41,303 nt of DNA from Acanthaster planci (Eukaryota > Echinodermata > Asteroidea > Valvatida > Acanthasteridae): positions 238,418 through 279,720 of the forward strand of contig NW_019091541.1 in NCBI RefSeq assembly GCF_001949145.1, read 5' to 3'. Below the pieces are notes generated by a model. It searched no databases. It saw only the letters and a list, made by a program, of their open reading frames with translations, and was not told where the DNA came from. The position numbers and the translations under genes were made by a program. Position 1 is the first letter of the stretch, and each line of letters opens with the position of its first letter. Below are positions 11,641 to 25,300 of the stretch, piece by piece.

Positions 11641-13242
11641 ATAAAATAATTAATAAAAAATATAAACAAATACAAATAATAGGCCTATATGATATGATGC
11701 CACTTGCACTTAGGGGATACTATGTCTAACCACCCATTTTTTTGTCATTTTAGACCATCATGAACGTTAATCTTGTAAAACTGGTCAGACCCCCTCCTCT
11801 ATGGTTATCATGCATGGTCATGATGGCGATGCTCTCTTTATTGTGCTGACCCTATTTTTGGGCAATGTGAATCTAAAATTGAAAGAAAATTTGACTTTCT
11901 TACTGATAAATCAGCCATCATCAGGGCCATGCAAGTTTGATTCCACCATGTGTCATGTGTTGAAATTCTTGCAGTTTTCCCATAACTTCCCTCAAAACTA
12001 CATGTATACCCTCTTTTGACATCAACTCATTATTTATTTAGCATGATGTCGTAGTCATCCACCAAGGTGAATCTGGTAGGTCTTGATCCCTTCTATAAAC
12101 GGGGTCCCCAAGTACATAAGCCCCTCCACTTGACCAGTTGACACCCTGTGCACAACTTAAACCCTAGTTGTTGTTTTTCTTTTTTTAAACAAATGTCGAA
12201 GTGAATACTGTATCTGACCTCATAATGTTTTCACTGCTAAATTTGACTTTTTATTTTAGTACTTTTTTCTTTCAGATGGGTCACTGCAGGGAAAGGTTAG
12301 CATGGTTAGTGGTGTCAGTATATGGAACAAGTACTGAGCAGTTTCATTGTAATATGCACCATCTTGTTCATCACAGGGCAAAGGAAGTGATACGTTGGCA
12401 TGCTGAGTGTGCATGTTAATTGAAAAACTTTTGTGCCTCCAAGTCATCATGCCTTCGTATCATGTCACAGTTTACTCAGTTACTGGGACACTGCTTGCGC
12501 GATATTAATTTGTTGTTAAAGGGCAGCCCGAAGAGTGGGAAGTAAATATAGGCTAGTTGTGCATCATGAAAGTAGGAAAACCATGGAAACATAACAAGCG
12601 ACATATGAGAGGCATCATACATTCATGAGCCATTTTGATTGCATGATTTGTCAATGATTCTGCCATCAGGCACTCGCCTCTTCTACTTCGCACTTGTGAA
12701 AATTGTTTCAAAGGAAGGAAGTAAACTTGGAGATTTCATGCAGAATTAACCCTTTGTAGCTATCACGCATGCTTATGCATATCAACTGGTCACTCCCAAC
12801 ACATGTGCTTCTTACTTTAAATTTTAATGCAACATGGCAACATACATTAAAGTCAATACTTGTAAAAAACATGTACCACTACATGTATATGTAGTTCATA
12901 GTATGACATATGAAAAAGCTTTAGTACAATGTGCATGTGTTTACATTATATACACTAAGCTATTATATAAAACCAAACATCCATTTCATGATTGTGCGTT
13001 TAAAGTTTTGCCATACATGTAAATGCACCAGCCATGTTGAACAGTGTAGCATTTCAGAGCATAGATGCTGATATTGTAAATACGTGTAAATGTAGCTGCT
13101 CAAAAGCAGTACAAAATGTCATTTTTCCATTCGTGTATGAACATGGATGTGCCCTGTTTCACCTTGAGCAGCATGTTTGTGCTTTTGTAATTTCAAGTGC
13201 AACTCTGTGAATTCAGGGAGGGAATGACTGGGGACTGACAGC
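11641..13242. other. Upstream region of CATSPER2
   Basis: No coding sequence is recognised. A CAG acceptor-like site just before 13216 may begin the 5'-UTR part of the first coding exon, which would place the promoter further upstream. The first of the frequent TACATGTA words appears near 12000. Confidence 0.4.
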
Positions 13243-13399
13243 ATGGATGAGTCTGGGATCTCTAACAAGCTGTTTGATGACCTGACACCTCAAGCTGAGA
13301 TCTTCCGCTCCAAGCTCATCGAGGACTTCCACCTCCTGGACAGCCTCGATGTACAGGGACAGTCAGATGCACCCAAATACTACTCCAAAGATCTTGCTG
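13243..13399 (+). CDS. CATSPER2: CATSPER2 coding exon 1
   Basis: Encodes residues 1-52 plus one base. The ATG at 13243 is chosen because the following frame matches the CatSper2 N-terminus: A-E-I-F-R-S-K-L-I-E-D-F aligns with the human A-D-A-I-R-S-R-L-I-D-T-F. The donor is GTGGGT at 13400, phase 1. Confidence 0.85.
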
Positions 13400-16300
13400 G
13401 TGGGTGGATGAACATTTGGGCATATCTGTGGGAAGCTTTTGTGAGATCAAGATACCGATAGGCGTACTAGGCCTTGGAACCTTTACAAATGTACATGTAT
13501 GTTAACACGTACAGATCGAGTGCTGTCCTGTCCATGAACAATCAGACATGGACCTTGAGCTGAGACTAATCAGCAACTCTGCTCAGCCACCTCATCAGAA
13601 CCAGCTTAGTAGCCCTTCTTCTTTGCCTCTGTTCCAGTTTGTTCACGAGATGTGTAGTTTACTTCAGGGAACATAAAATTTTTTGAGTAATTTATACATG
13701 TATGTTAGTGCCACAGCTTTGAAAAACATACTGTCAGTGATAGATCCAGCATTTACCAAAAAGGTAAGACGTGCCCATTGCGGAAGTGAAATCCAAGCAT
13801 GTTAGTGCAGTAATTTTTTTTTCATATAGACAAAGTTGCCTGTCTTTGCATGATGTTACCAGTTATCACCAGAACAGAAAAGTAAAAAACAAAAACAAGT
13901 GATATACACGTAGGGAGGGGGACATTGTTCTGTTGTGCCCACCCCCATGATAGATCCAGGGGCAAATGGATGCCTTGCCCCCCCCCTCAATAGCAAATGA
14001 ATTTGTTGGTAAAGAGACAAGGCATGTTTTGCTCATTTCTTTTCAAAAGCCTGCAAAAAGCCTCAGATTGTAGCCTTGATCCCTCAGAAGGGTCATAGAA
14101 GGTACTTAACAAGTATCTGAATCCCCCCCCGGAAATTTGGCTCTTGAGCCCACCCTTGGTGTACCATTTGTTACAGTGATTGAAATTTCTTCAGAAAGAA
14201 TTTTTTGATGTGCAGAAAGTATTTTCTAATATTATATAACTGTCTCTTATTTCCACTGGTCAGATACATTGCATCTGCAGAAGATGATGCTGGACAACCC
14301 AGCTGGACTGGTCAAGTTTCAGGTCTACTCCAGTAAGGCTGAGGTCAGTAAGGTCAGCAAGGCTGACCGTCGCAAGAACCGGGTCCGCAACAAGAACTCC
14401 AAGAACCCGCCGCTCAATATGTGGGCACATTTTGTCCTGGAGAGTATCCTTTTTGTAACCTTTGTCGGTTCTAAAAGGACAAATTTACTTACCTAATGGG
14501 TGCAGTAGCCCAGTTTGATTTCCACTTCAAAAAAACTCTGCCTGCTTTACACTAGAGGGATGCAAGGGGCTCCAACTCGAGGTGAAGCTCATCAAGGTTT
14601 ATTGTGAAATTATGCCACATTTTAGTGCAAAAGATAAAAAGCTGTGAGTTAAACTACATAAATGAAAATCTATCCAGAAATATTCTGTATACTCCCGAGA
14701 GAACTCAGATGGTATTTGAATAGTTTCATGGGCCCAGTGAGCAGGGGTAATAATGAAAAGCACTTTGATATAAGTTAGTTAAAAGTGCTAAGTAAAAGCT
14801 GTTGTTGTTTTCTGCATTCGTGTAATAGTAATTTTTTCATTCACTTGTTGAGTTCTCTGTGCTGGTGAAGGGAAGGAGAGTTTGCAGGGGAGGTCAGGTG
14901 AATATGATTTACTTTTAAATTGATACGAGAAATCCTTGTTCCGCAGCAAAAAAAATGGGGGTTCTCATTCCATTGTGTTTCTCTTCCATTCTTTTTATTT
15001 TGTATCATTTATATCCTTAATTTCATCAACATAATCAAGGTTCCGTCTTTCAGAACTTTATGCTGCTTCTGATTCTTGCAAATTCCATTGCCTTGGGTAT
15101 ACAATCAGGTAGGTCAAGCACTAAAGGAAGAAGTCACTTTTGCACGTATGGTGTGTGAAGGCCTACATGCTATTGTACAAACATGAAATACTGTGCGGAA
15201 TATCATGGGTGTCACCAGGATTTTTTTGAGGGGGGGTTTCTAGGGGAAAAATTTCCTGGTCAGAAGCATTCATCATTGATCAGCAACAGACTGATGCAAT
15301 CAGGTAAATCTTTTTCTCAGAGGTGTCAGGAAATGGTAGCCCAAGTCTGGCAGGCCTGAAGCAGGCCCTGGACATCTTCGACTACTGTTCTCTGTTTCTG
15401 TTCATGGTGGAGATCATCTTAAAGTGGATAGATGACTTCATCTCTTTCTGGAAGAATGGCTGGAACATCTTTGATTTCTTTGTGACAGTAGGGGTGAGAA
15501 GCTTTGTAAAAATTATAGATGTGACAGTCCATGAGTTTAAAAAGAAAGTGAAAAAAGTTTCGGTAAGAACTTGCAAAGAACATGCTGCTGTGGCTACTCC
15601 AACTTACGCGAGAATAAAAGTTTCTGTCATCTTTTTAATTAGACGAAAAAAATGCAAAGGCTGATTCAGTTATCGTATCTTTATAGACTCATGCATTCAT
15701 TTGCTGCGTTTATCCCGAGGTTAAAATTTGTCAAATCCTGCGTGTGTTGCACAGTCGAGAATGCTAGACTGGTGTGATGATTATTTGATTCTGTATAGGT
15801 CTATAAAGTTTCACCTTACTTTAAACTTGATGCAGTAGAAAGTTCAGCTTTGAACTCAAGAGTTGCTCTTTTTATCAAATTCAGAGTAATGTAGGTTCAA
15901 GTATCATAAAGCCATTCAAGATCTAAGGATCTTTAGTTACCCTTTTAAATTTTGTTGATTTTACATGTAGTTCATGTACATTGCACCTAAGACATAGTTC
16001 AGATTTGGGAAGCTTCAAACAAATTAAGGGGTTTTTTTGGTAATAATATTATGACATTTTTTAAAGAGTGGCTTTTTTTCCTGCAGTCATTTGTCCCCGA
16101 GATCATCGTGCTCACTGTTGGAGACCTGAAGGAGCTGCGAGTCATTGTGAGTAATCTCCGAGTCTTCCGCATCCTGCGCTCACTCAAGATGGTGTCTCGC
16201 TTCCAGCAAGCGAGACTGATTGCTCTGGCTATCACCAAGGCCTTCAAGGTGAATTTTATAAGCATAGACTATGGGGGCGGGAGGAACTCACTTTCATGTC

Positions 16301-19300
16301 TAGACTGGTGTGATGAGAAGTAAGCAGAATCAAGCGTATTTAATTGACCAATCACAGTAGAATCTCATCAAATTTTCCAATGTCCCTTACAAAATGGATT
16401 TGGGACACATAAAATCTTAGAGAAACAAAACCCAATGCGTTAAATTCCACCAGGATATCTAAGGGGCAACAAACCTGCAGACAGTGATAGCTCAGTTTGG
16501 TTGGATGTGTGGCAAAATTTCCACAATTGCACTGTTTGAAATATTCAGCCAGTACCTTACAACTTGTCACACAAAAGAAATGTTTTTGCAAATCTTTTTC
16601 CGGGAATGATCACCTGAAAATATCAAACATGATAGATATTTTGCAGTGGATTATAAATTAATGTATTTAAACTTCCTGGGATGTGATCTACTTGCTAATT
16701 GGCACTGTTTGTCTGAAATTAATGTGGAGGCCAGAAGGTGTGAAAACGTAAAATATTTAAATTTTTGAAGATTCCGCTTCCACATATTTTTGTTATTTAT
16801 TTTTTTTACATTGAAATATTTTCATGGGTACACCCTTTGTGAGAGACTATATTTGATTGAAGGCTCAACCCCATGTGTAGATGTTATCAGTGGCCTGGCT
16901 GTTGGTCAAGTCCAAATTTTTGCCCATTGGCTCGGTGGCTTTGGTCTGACCTAGGGTTTGTCAAGTGAACCATTACTAGTCTGATGAAGGGATGAATCGG
17001 CACAAGCACGTGACCATTGAATCTCAGTAGTGATTTGTATTTTTTTGTTAACATTTGTACTTCAATCCAATGCATTTGAGACCTCCCACTTCTCTTCCCG
17101 CCTCCCCCACTAGGCGATGACGTTTATCATGCTGCTGCTTCTCTTGTTCGCTTACATCTTTGCCATCGCAGGGGTCATTTTCTTTGACAGCTACACCAGA
17201 TCCGATCGGGAAGATCTGCAGTATAAGGACAGCTTCAGGTAAAGAGGAGCACAAAGCATAATATATGGCTTTATAAGGCACCAGTTTATGTGCTTCAGGG
17301 CAGTCAAAATGTGTTCAGTTTTTAGAATTATAATACAGATATTTCCAGCTCTCTATTAATCACTTCATGCCGTATGATGTCTTTACACATTTCAAGAAAT
17401 TCTGTGTGTGGTGCTGCTTGACATCTATACTTGTGCACAGGCTTGAGTGGTTACCATACACACAGGCTGAAAATAGTCTGTGGACGTTAAATGTGTGTGC
17501 TGTCCTCAATCGGCCTTGGGCCAATTAGGCCAGGTGCGGTGGTGAATTGCTCTGTGACATAGTCACAGAGTTTTAAAAAGTAACATGGTAAGGATGTCAA
17601 ACAAATTCTGAACAAATGACCACTAAGGGTCAGCATTTTTATTAGTCCAACTTTGTCAAGGATTGTGTGTGATTGTGGTACAGTACTAAGCATTTTGTCA
17701 ATTTACAAAATTAGTGTTTTCAGTCGAAAATGATACTGTGTCTGAGACAAGTGCGATGTTGAACAATACATTCAGTATGGGGATAAGAAATCAACTTTTG
17801 GCCGTGTATGTAAGTTTTATACTCTTATGTTGCTTTCTTGCCCTTTTCTTCCCCTGGTACCCTGCAGCACTATTACCCGTGCACTGATCACACTGTTCCA
17901 GCTCTTCACATTGGACCAATGGTACAAGGTCCTGATGGACATGTGGAAGGTTGCCGACCGCTTCTTCACCACCTTTTACCTCATGCTGTGGATTTGCATT
18001 GGTTCCTTCATCTTCCGCAACATCTTTGTTGGGATAATGGGTGAGGGACCTACATGTAACAGTTTTGAATCCTCCAATATGACGGTATACACACTCTGTA
18101 GCCTGAGGAGTTAACACAAATTAACGTATAACGCAAATTGTGTGGCAGCCATACAGGGTTGCAGATGTGCAATGGGCATTGAGCTGGACCAAAAGGGCAC
18201 GGTTTTCTAAGCAACAGAGACTCCTTTGGTCGGAATTGAACTTCGCTGGTTCACGAATGACTAGGGAATGTATGTGATATGATCACATTACTACTAACAA
18301 AATGAACACATCCAACCAACATGGCTCGTTTCAACCGATGAGGGTGTGCTGTTTAATTTGACCAAAGGGGTTGCCAAATCCACTTGTACATACATGCATG
18401 TATGCAAGCAAGGCACAGCCTTAGAAATCTATGTATTGTTGTGTAGTTATATTACTCAGTAATAGTGAGGGTGCTAAACATCACTGTTACCCCTGCACAT
18501 CATACCCACAAAGAAATCCTAAGCTTTCCTTGGCTTAATTAGTAAACATTTAACCATTTGATACAGACTTTTAGTGTCCCATTAAAGTGATCTGAAACAA
18601 GTGGTTCATTGTTTGTTTTGCATGTGTATGCATTTTGATTCACTTGATCCTTTGTTGTTATTGGTTTTTGTTCTCCTTTATATAAGTCAACAATTTTCAG
18701 TCCATCCGGAATGACCTTTTTGATGAGGTGAAAGGTCATGAAGAGACCAGGCAGATTGCACGTAATGCTGAAAAGTTCAATGAAGAGCTGACAAAGCAAG
18801 ACCAGAAGCTGAAGGCAAGGTTAGATAGACGTAAAAACAACTCTCTAACAGCTGAGGAGGAGAAAAGCCATGCTCAAATTGACACATGAAATTGACAGTC
18901 CTTTGGAGTGCATTCACCGCATAGGCATGCAAGTGTACACGTTTGATGCGGAGCACGCTTAGTACACGTAACAAATTTGGTCTGGAATGTATGGTCTCAT
19001 GAGATACTCATGTTTATATTAAAACAAAAATGACACTAAATCTTTATGATAAATCAGTTTGTATAGAATTGTTTTCTTGTCTCATCAAAGTCCTAAGGAG
19101 AGTTTCTGTTTCTGTTGAGTTTCCAGGCCTTCAAAATGATACCTTTGCTATAATCTCTTCCTCCGGAATTCCTAAAAACAATACATGTGTTTATTTTTCC
19201 AAGACGCATGACGATCATTGCCAATCAGCAGTTGCTTGCTGAAGCAGCCCAGGCAGGCAGACAGGAACAACCTCACGGCTCAACCAGAACAGATGATATC

Positions 19301-22300
19301 AGGTGCACCATATGACCATTTTTCAGTCTTGCATGCTCCACCCCTTCATCGGCACCATCCCTCTTCCTCAGCCTTTTTTCCAAGAAGGCAGTTAAAATAT
19401 AACTGGGTAATTCCAGAAATTAGGGGTCCTTTTTTTTCAAGTCCCTGTCACATCTGACATATGGTTTCATTCATTTTCTAATTTCCAAGAGTGATGAATT
19501 CATGCAAATTACATGCCAAACAAATACTATGAAATCAATTCCGGTGGTATTTTCATGTCAAATAACAAAGGTCAGATGTAACAGGGACATGAAAGTGTCA
19601 CACTTTTGGACCCCTAATTTCTGGAATTACCAAACTAGTAACCACTCGTGAATGGTGTTACTTTCTGTCTAGAAAACCTCATTCTTGAGAAGAAGCAGAC
19701 GGTACATGTATGTTTGTCAACTTTTCAAATACAGCCCATCACCACAAAAACTAATTCATGGAAGTCATTTACATATGACATGAACATGGGCGATATTTTC
19801 TGAGGCTCTGCTGCAGAGCAATGTGTGCCACAATAGTAGGCTATGTGTTGAGTTAACGTACAACAGACTCCACTGATTTTGTTTTTGCAAAATAAATGAA
19901 GTATTAGACGCGATTGACCATCCTCCCTCAAGTACCAACTGAGAACACTTGTTTAACCTGCTATCCGTACCTTTGAATACAAGTTGCTAAATTATATTCT
20001 CAAATCTTCTGGCGTGAACTGGTTATGTGACCTGGTGCTCCTCTCTTCGGAAGGAAATTTGTAGTGTGCTGTAAACAAACTTTGCCCGTCCTAGAAACCC
20101 ACTTTTACTGTCAGTTCGCACTGAGATTGTACAGCTTGTCCAGTTTACATCCAGTGGTTTTATTGCTTAAAAAACATTGTTGCTTTGTAGTTAGGTTCCA
20201 AAGGGGCTGATAAATCGACCAAGTCAAACAAAATCACACAAAATAGGTCAACAGTCATTTGTCACTGCAGCTTATATTGCATCAACGAATTTGCTTAATA
20301 TGATCAGATTTCCAAAAGAAGTTGCATTTTGATAATTGAATTTTACTAAACTGCAGACATGAGGACCAGCCGTTTGCCAATTCTTTTTATATTGTGGTTT
20401 TTCTATGGCCCCAGTACATTTGGTGCAGAGACTGATAGAAGATCTTCGGAAGACTCCATTGGCAGGTAATACATTCCATGGTTTTATATTTTGTTGTTTG
20501 CAGTGAAATTATACTATACTGTAGGCTCTTCTTGACCCGCAGTACAGTGTTGGAGTGAGCAATGCAAATTCCGCAACGTACACTGATAATAACTACAAAA
20601 GGCCTTCTGCAGACACTGTTGATCACGTTCAAATATGGAAATTATCTGGAGAGGAGGAATTCAAAATTACCTAAAATCTATTCATTAACTTAAATCTGTC
20701 ACAGATGTCCAAGAATGTACGTGTAGGGTGACAGACATCAGAGTTTTTGTTTTGTGGGCTGTGGTGTGCATCAGAGTGCAAATGGCAAAATAGGAGGGAC
20801 TGATTTTCAACTTCAATTCTGGCTCCCGCTGAGCAGAGAGGAGAAACCAGTGCTATATTCAAGTCCATCACAAGTCATTCAGTCTTAAGCCAATTCAAAA
20901 GCTATTCAAATGAACTGTGACAAAAGCATTCCTTTGTCATTGCTCACCCTTACTTACTGTTACTTATAAACTGGCATTGTGAAGGGACTTGTGACTGGAC
21001 TTGTGATGGACTCGAATACAACACTGGGAGAAACAGTGGGAAAGATTTCATAACTAGTGAACTGCATATTGTGGAGAACATTCTTTTCAACAGAAATCAA
21101 TTGTGCATTCTTAGTGCATCCCATGCCAGATGGAGATGCGCACATGGTTTTCCATTTCTTGCCAAGAAACGTAATTCGGGGGTGAAATTTGTCAGGATTT
21201 TTCTAGACTTCTAGATTTTTGAAAAAAAATGTATTGAGGACTTACAGTGTTTTTACTTGGCATGGCATTGCTGGAACTAAAAGTAGTATTTTCCAAATTT
21301 CACACAAAAGTGAATGCAGCTAGGACTTGTACAAGTTAAAGTTTTAATAGTGCACGCACTCTTGCGTTGTTACTTCCACTGGAATGTAATAGAATACCAC
21401 CGCTAGAATACTACTGAACAGTGGAGGTATATGGTATTGAAAACTTAGGTGCCATTTAATGATTTTCATTCAGTTGTTGGGGAGATCTTTAACTTGAAAA
21501 TGACTTAAAAATCCATGGAAATTTTTGTGGCTTGAAGGTCACGTGCATTTTTACAATGGAACTCCTAGTTCCTGTAAATATCCATCATCTCCCACTATAG
21601 CAGTGTATGTGAACTTGTGACCTTCCCAAGTTGTTTGTTTTAGGGAAGGGAAACTTCTGGAAGGGTGTAGGAACATTGTTTACATGTCAGCAGAGGATCA
21701 CTGGCAACTATAGAGAACTTTCGACAGTTTGTAGAAATTTGTTTGATTTCTAGAAATTTTACTTGTTTGTAATTTCTTGTAGGTTTCCATAATTGTATCT
21801 TGAATGGTTTCTCTCAAGTGACGTACTGTATCCCTTCCTACAAACTGCCATTAACATTGTCAAATTTCATCACGGGCTATATATCAATCAACATGCACGT
21901 AGTTATAGAACATTTGCACACAACATGTACATTCACCTGATGGTGATGGTGTAGAATATGCACATTCACATGTACAATTGTATTTTCCTATGAAAGGCTC
22001 TACATTCTTCATGAGTTTGAATCAGGACTTTGTCAGAAGGTCTTAAGGATTCATTCTGTTAGCATGTTTAGAGTATATCATCATACATTAAAGACAAGGA
22101 CCACGGTGTTTCACTGAGAGCAAATGAGTGAAGCTGTACTAAATGCCAGAGCTCCATTGGAGGGACTGAATGTTCCCATGATTTATAAATGAGGTTTTAT
22201 ACTCTAGTAGAACTGCTGCTTTTAAAAAGTTTGGACTTTGTTCATGGTTTTAAGCCACATATGCAACCAGTGTACAGGTTTCTTATGCTGCGGTTCATTC

Positions 22301-25300
22301 TTCGGCGCATTAATACCCAGTGCACTATTTCAGTCTTATTTGATTTCTTTGTAACATCCAAGAAAATTCATACTCACACCAAGGACAAGAATATGCTTAT
22401 GCTGCAGCCCCACAAAGTATGAATGATCCTACCGGTAATGATGTCAAGATTCCAGAATGGATCCCTGACAGTCCTGTGTGGGACTTGTTTGGGTATGAGG
22501 TACCATCTAGCTTTCAGCAACTGGAAAGACATAAAGTATTGTCCATCTAATTTCTGTTGTTGAATACATACATGAACAACAGTGTTTGGCTTCTTTTCTG
22601 TGTTGAGTTCCTACACGTATAAAGGGACTTATAATTTTAAGCTTCGTAAAGAATACTGTTTAGATCTGAAGTCTGATGGGAATTGATTACAATTCCAAAA
22701 AGTTTGTTTTTGTAAAATCTTTGGCATCAAAAACAGTATGTACAGTAGCCTGTAAAAGTTGGCTATTTCCAGGGTGAAGGGAAATCTCTACAGTACTATT
22801 TTACACTGTTTCTTTATAATTTTTGCAGCCTGTTCATGTCTGAAATTTAGCCATGCACATTGTATCAAACTTGCATGTGTTTGTGTGCTATTGCATCAGT
22901 GGAAGGTCTTTTTGATTATATCTACGTAATTAATGTTTCCAGGTTTGGATTTGTGGAAAGGTGTTTTCTTTTTGCTGATGGCAAAATTCTGTCAAGATCA
23001 AAGTTCTGGGTCCTCTCTTCTGTATGACAACATTGTGTCTGGAAGTACATGTAACCCCATTTTTCACTTTTCATCAAGGATGAAATGTGTGCTCCACACA
23101 ACTTACATCCAGCAATGAAGGGTAAACAAGGGTTTTGTGATTTTCATGAAGAAAGTCATGAATTCATCCTGGAAATTTTGCACCTGGCGTGCAGAATGGC
23201 AACAGCACAAGCACTGCAAATATGTTTTCCTTGGTTTTGAGTTTTCATTAAAGACCATAATTGTGGGTGAATAAATAAACCTGAAGTACAGTACAGTTCA
23301 GTTTCACACTCAGCAATACAGTACAGTTTCTTTGACAGTTACTTTTAGGATGCATGGAGAATTTGTCGCTTTGCGAAAATGGTGAGGATATTTGGAGATA
23401 CATATGTGAATTTTGCAGTACTCTTGTAATGTCATAGATTTTCACTTGAGATTGACCTGACACAGACACCCAGTCCTGCACATAATCCCCCCCCCCAAAA
23501 AAAAAAGCTGGCGTAAACTTGCGGAGTCGTGTCAGAGTCAGATAACAATTTCATGATTTGAAGATTTTAGTGCCATTTTCTGTTCTCGTAGTTGGAGATC
23601 TTGTTTTGTCTTTGTTGATACCTTTAGTGAAGATAATTTTAATTGGGAAAAATCTCGGAACCTTCTTTTGTAGAGGAGATGGGTGTTTAAATGGTTTTGT
23701 CAATGCCATTTCTGATTTCTTGAAGCTGATTTCTGATTTCTTTGGCAATCCAGATGATACTGTGTGTATTAACCCCATAGAGTTGGATCCAACTCTATGA
23801 TTAACCCCCATCATGATGACAGCAATTCTTTTTTGTACAAAGTTACAAGGTTTACAGAATGCATACATGTATGATTAAGTTTTTTGCATATCCACAAATG
23901 AGAGCCCCAATGGCAGCAGAGCAGTTTTTTCTCAAGTAAGGCAGCTAGTTCTGACGCTATCAGCCATCAGCGATTAATAGACTGATCTACTACATGTAAG
24001 TCCCACCCCACTGCAGGAGTAGGGGGATGTCCTCCATGTTGAGAAATTAGGGGACTGCCACTCCCCCATTCACTGCCAGTGGAGAATCCCCATCCTGTCA
24101 AAACAAAAAAAGTTGGTTTGTGATGTTAAGTGTCATGGTCATTCAGAATTTGCAATAGCAATGAGGGAGTGAACAAATGAAAGGCATTAACCTGTTAAGA
24201 AATTTGAAGGTGACATTTGTTTTTACAAGTGAGAAAGTTCCTGTACCAACTTTGATCATTCCAGTATTGGGGGTTAGGGAAAGGAAATGTGTTGATGGTT
24301 TAAGGACATATTTTTGTAACCACTTTGCTATGGAGGACTGCTACTACCGCACCATTGTGTGAGGATTAGTGCATACGACACATACATTTTATTCCTTAAA
24401 AGTGAATTTCTTCTCCTATTTGTAGTGACTTTTTACATTTATCTGTGAAGGTTTTTTGGTCTCTTTATAGTTAGTGTTTCATCAGCTATCAAAGAGAAAT
24501 GCGTTTTTTGCATGTGAATTCGGTTCAACCATTTTTCCAGTTTACAGATGGTGAGGGTCTTGTAGACATTGAACATTCTGAACATTGCCAAGTAGTTTAT
24601 ATGCTGGTATCTTGTAATTTCAAAAGACACTCAGTGCACTTAATACCGGTACTTGTGCCTTGAAGGAAGCCTTTTGGCTGGGAAACAACACAGTACTGTA
24701 CCTTTGCTGAGCTATGTGCCCCACAGGTCTTCTATCCGTATTTCCTCTTGATGCTGAGAAGTTGGCATTATCTTCAGGCTGACTCCAGTGCAGACAGAGT
24801 TCTGGAGGATGTCATTGTTCATTGTACACTTGCTATGGTTGCGAGGAGTTTTTGCCACAGACTTTTGTATCTGCTGATTTAAAAATCGATATCCCACTAT
24901 TTATTGTACAAGAACAAAGCACCACAGTGGCATTGAATCCTGTAGCACAACTCTCCTGTCCGACACGGCACTTTACTTGCCGACCATGCCCACAATCACT
25001 GTTGGCCATTGTAGCCCCCGTCGCTGTGGCAGTGATCCTAGCAGTAGCAGTGATAGTCCTCACCACCTTGCTCCTGTGGCAAAGAAAACATCTTCGGAAG
25101 TCTCTGTCAGGTATGACAGAAACTAGCAACGAGTACAACAACGCTGAAGGCAAGAAAATAGAAGGCCACACATTGCTAGAATATGCTTATGCTGCATCCT
25201 GTAAAGATGAGATTACAAGTGACGTGTATGATAATATCTCTCCTGGCACATCAAGGCAGGGTGGTCCTTTGACCTCAGAGTACCTTGAATTGAAGGACTC

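Larger units (their letters stand above)
13400..19203 (+). other. CATSPER2: CATSPER2 introns 1-8
   Basis: The introns are 13400-14263, 14455-15053, 15109-15320, 15494-16086, 16249-17113, 17239-17867, 18041-18686 and 18820-19203. They are AT-rich with short homopolymers. The 17-base word CTAGACTGGTGTGATGA occurs in intron 4 (about 15763) and intron 5 (about 16299). Nothing else was recognised. Confidence 0.8.

Noticed and set aside
18820-18889. Extension of CATSPER2 exon 8 to a TGA (R-R-K-N-N-S ...)
   Set aside because: It resembles human R-R-K-N-M-S slightly, but it would end the protein before the conserved C-terminal exons. It may be a minor isoform.
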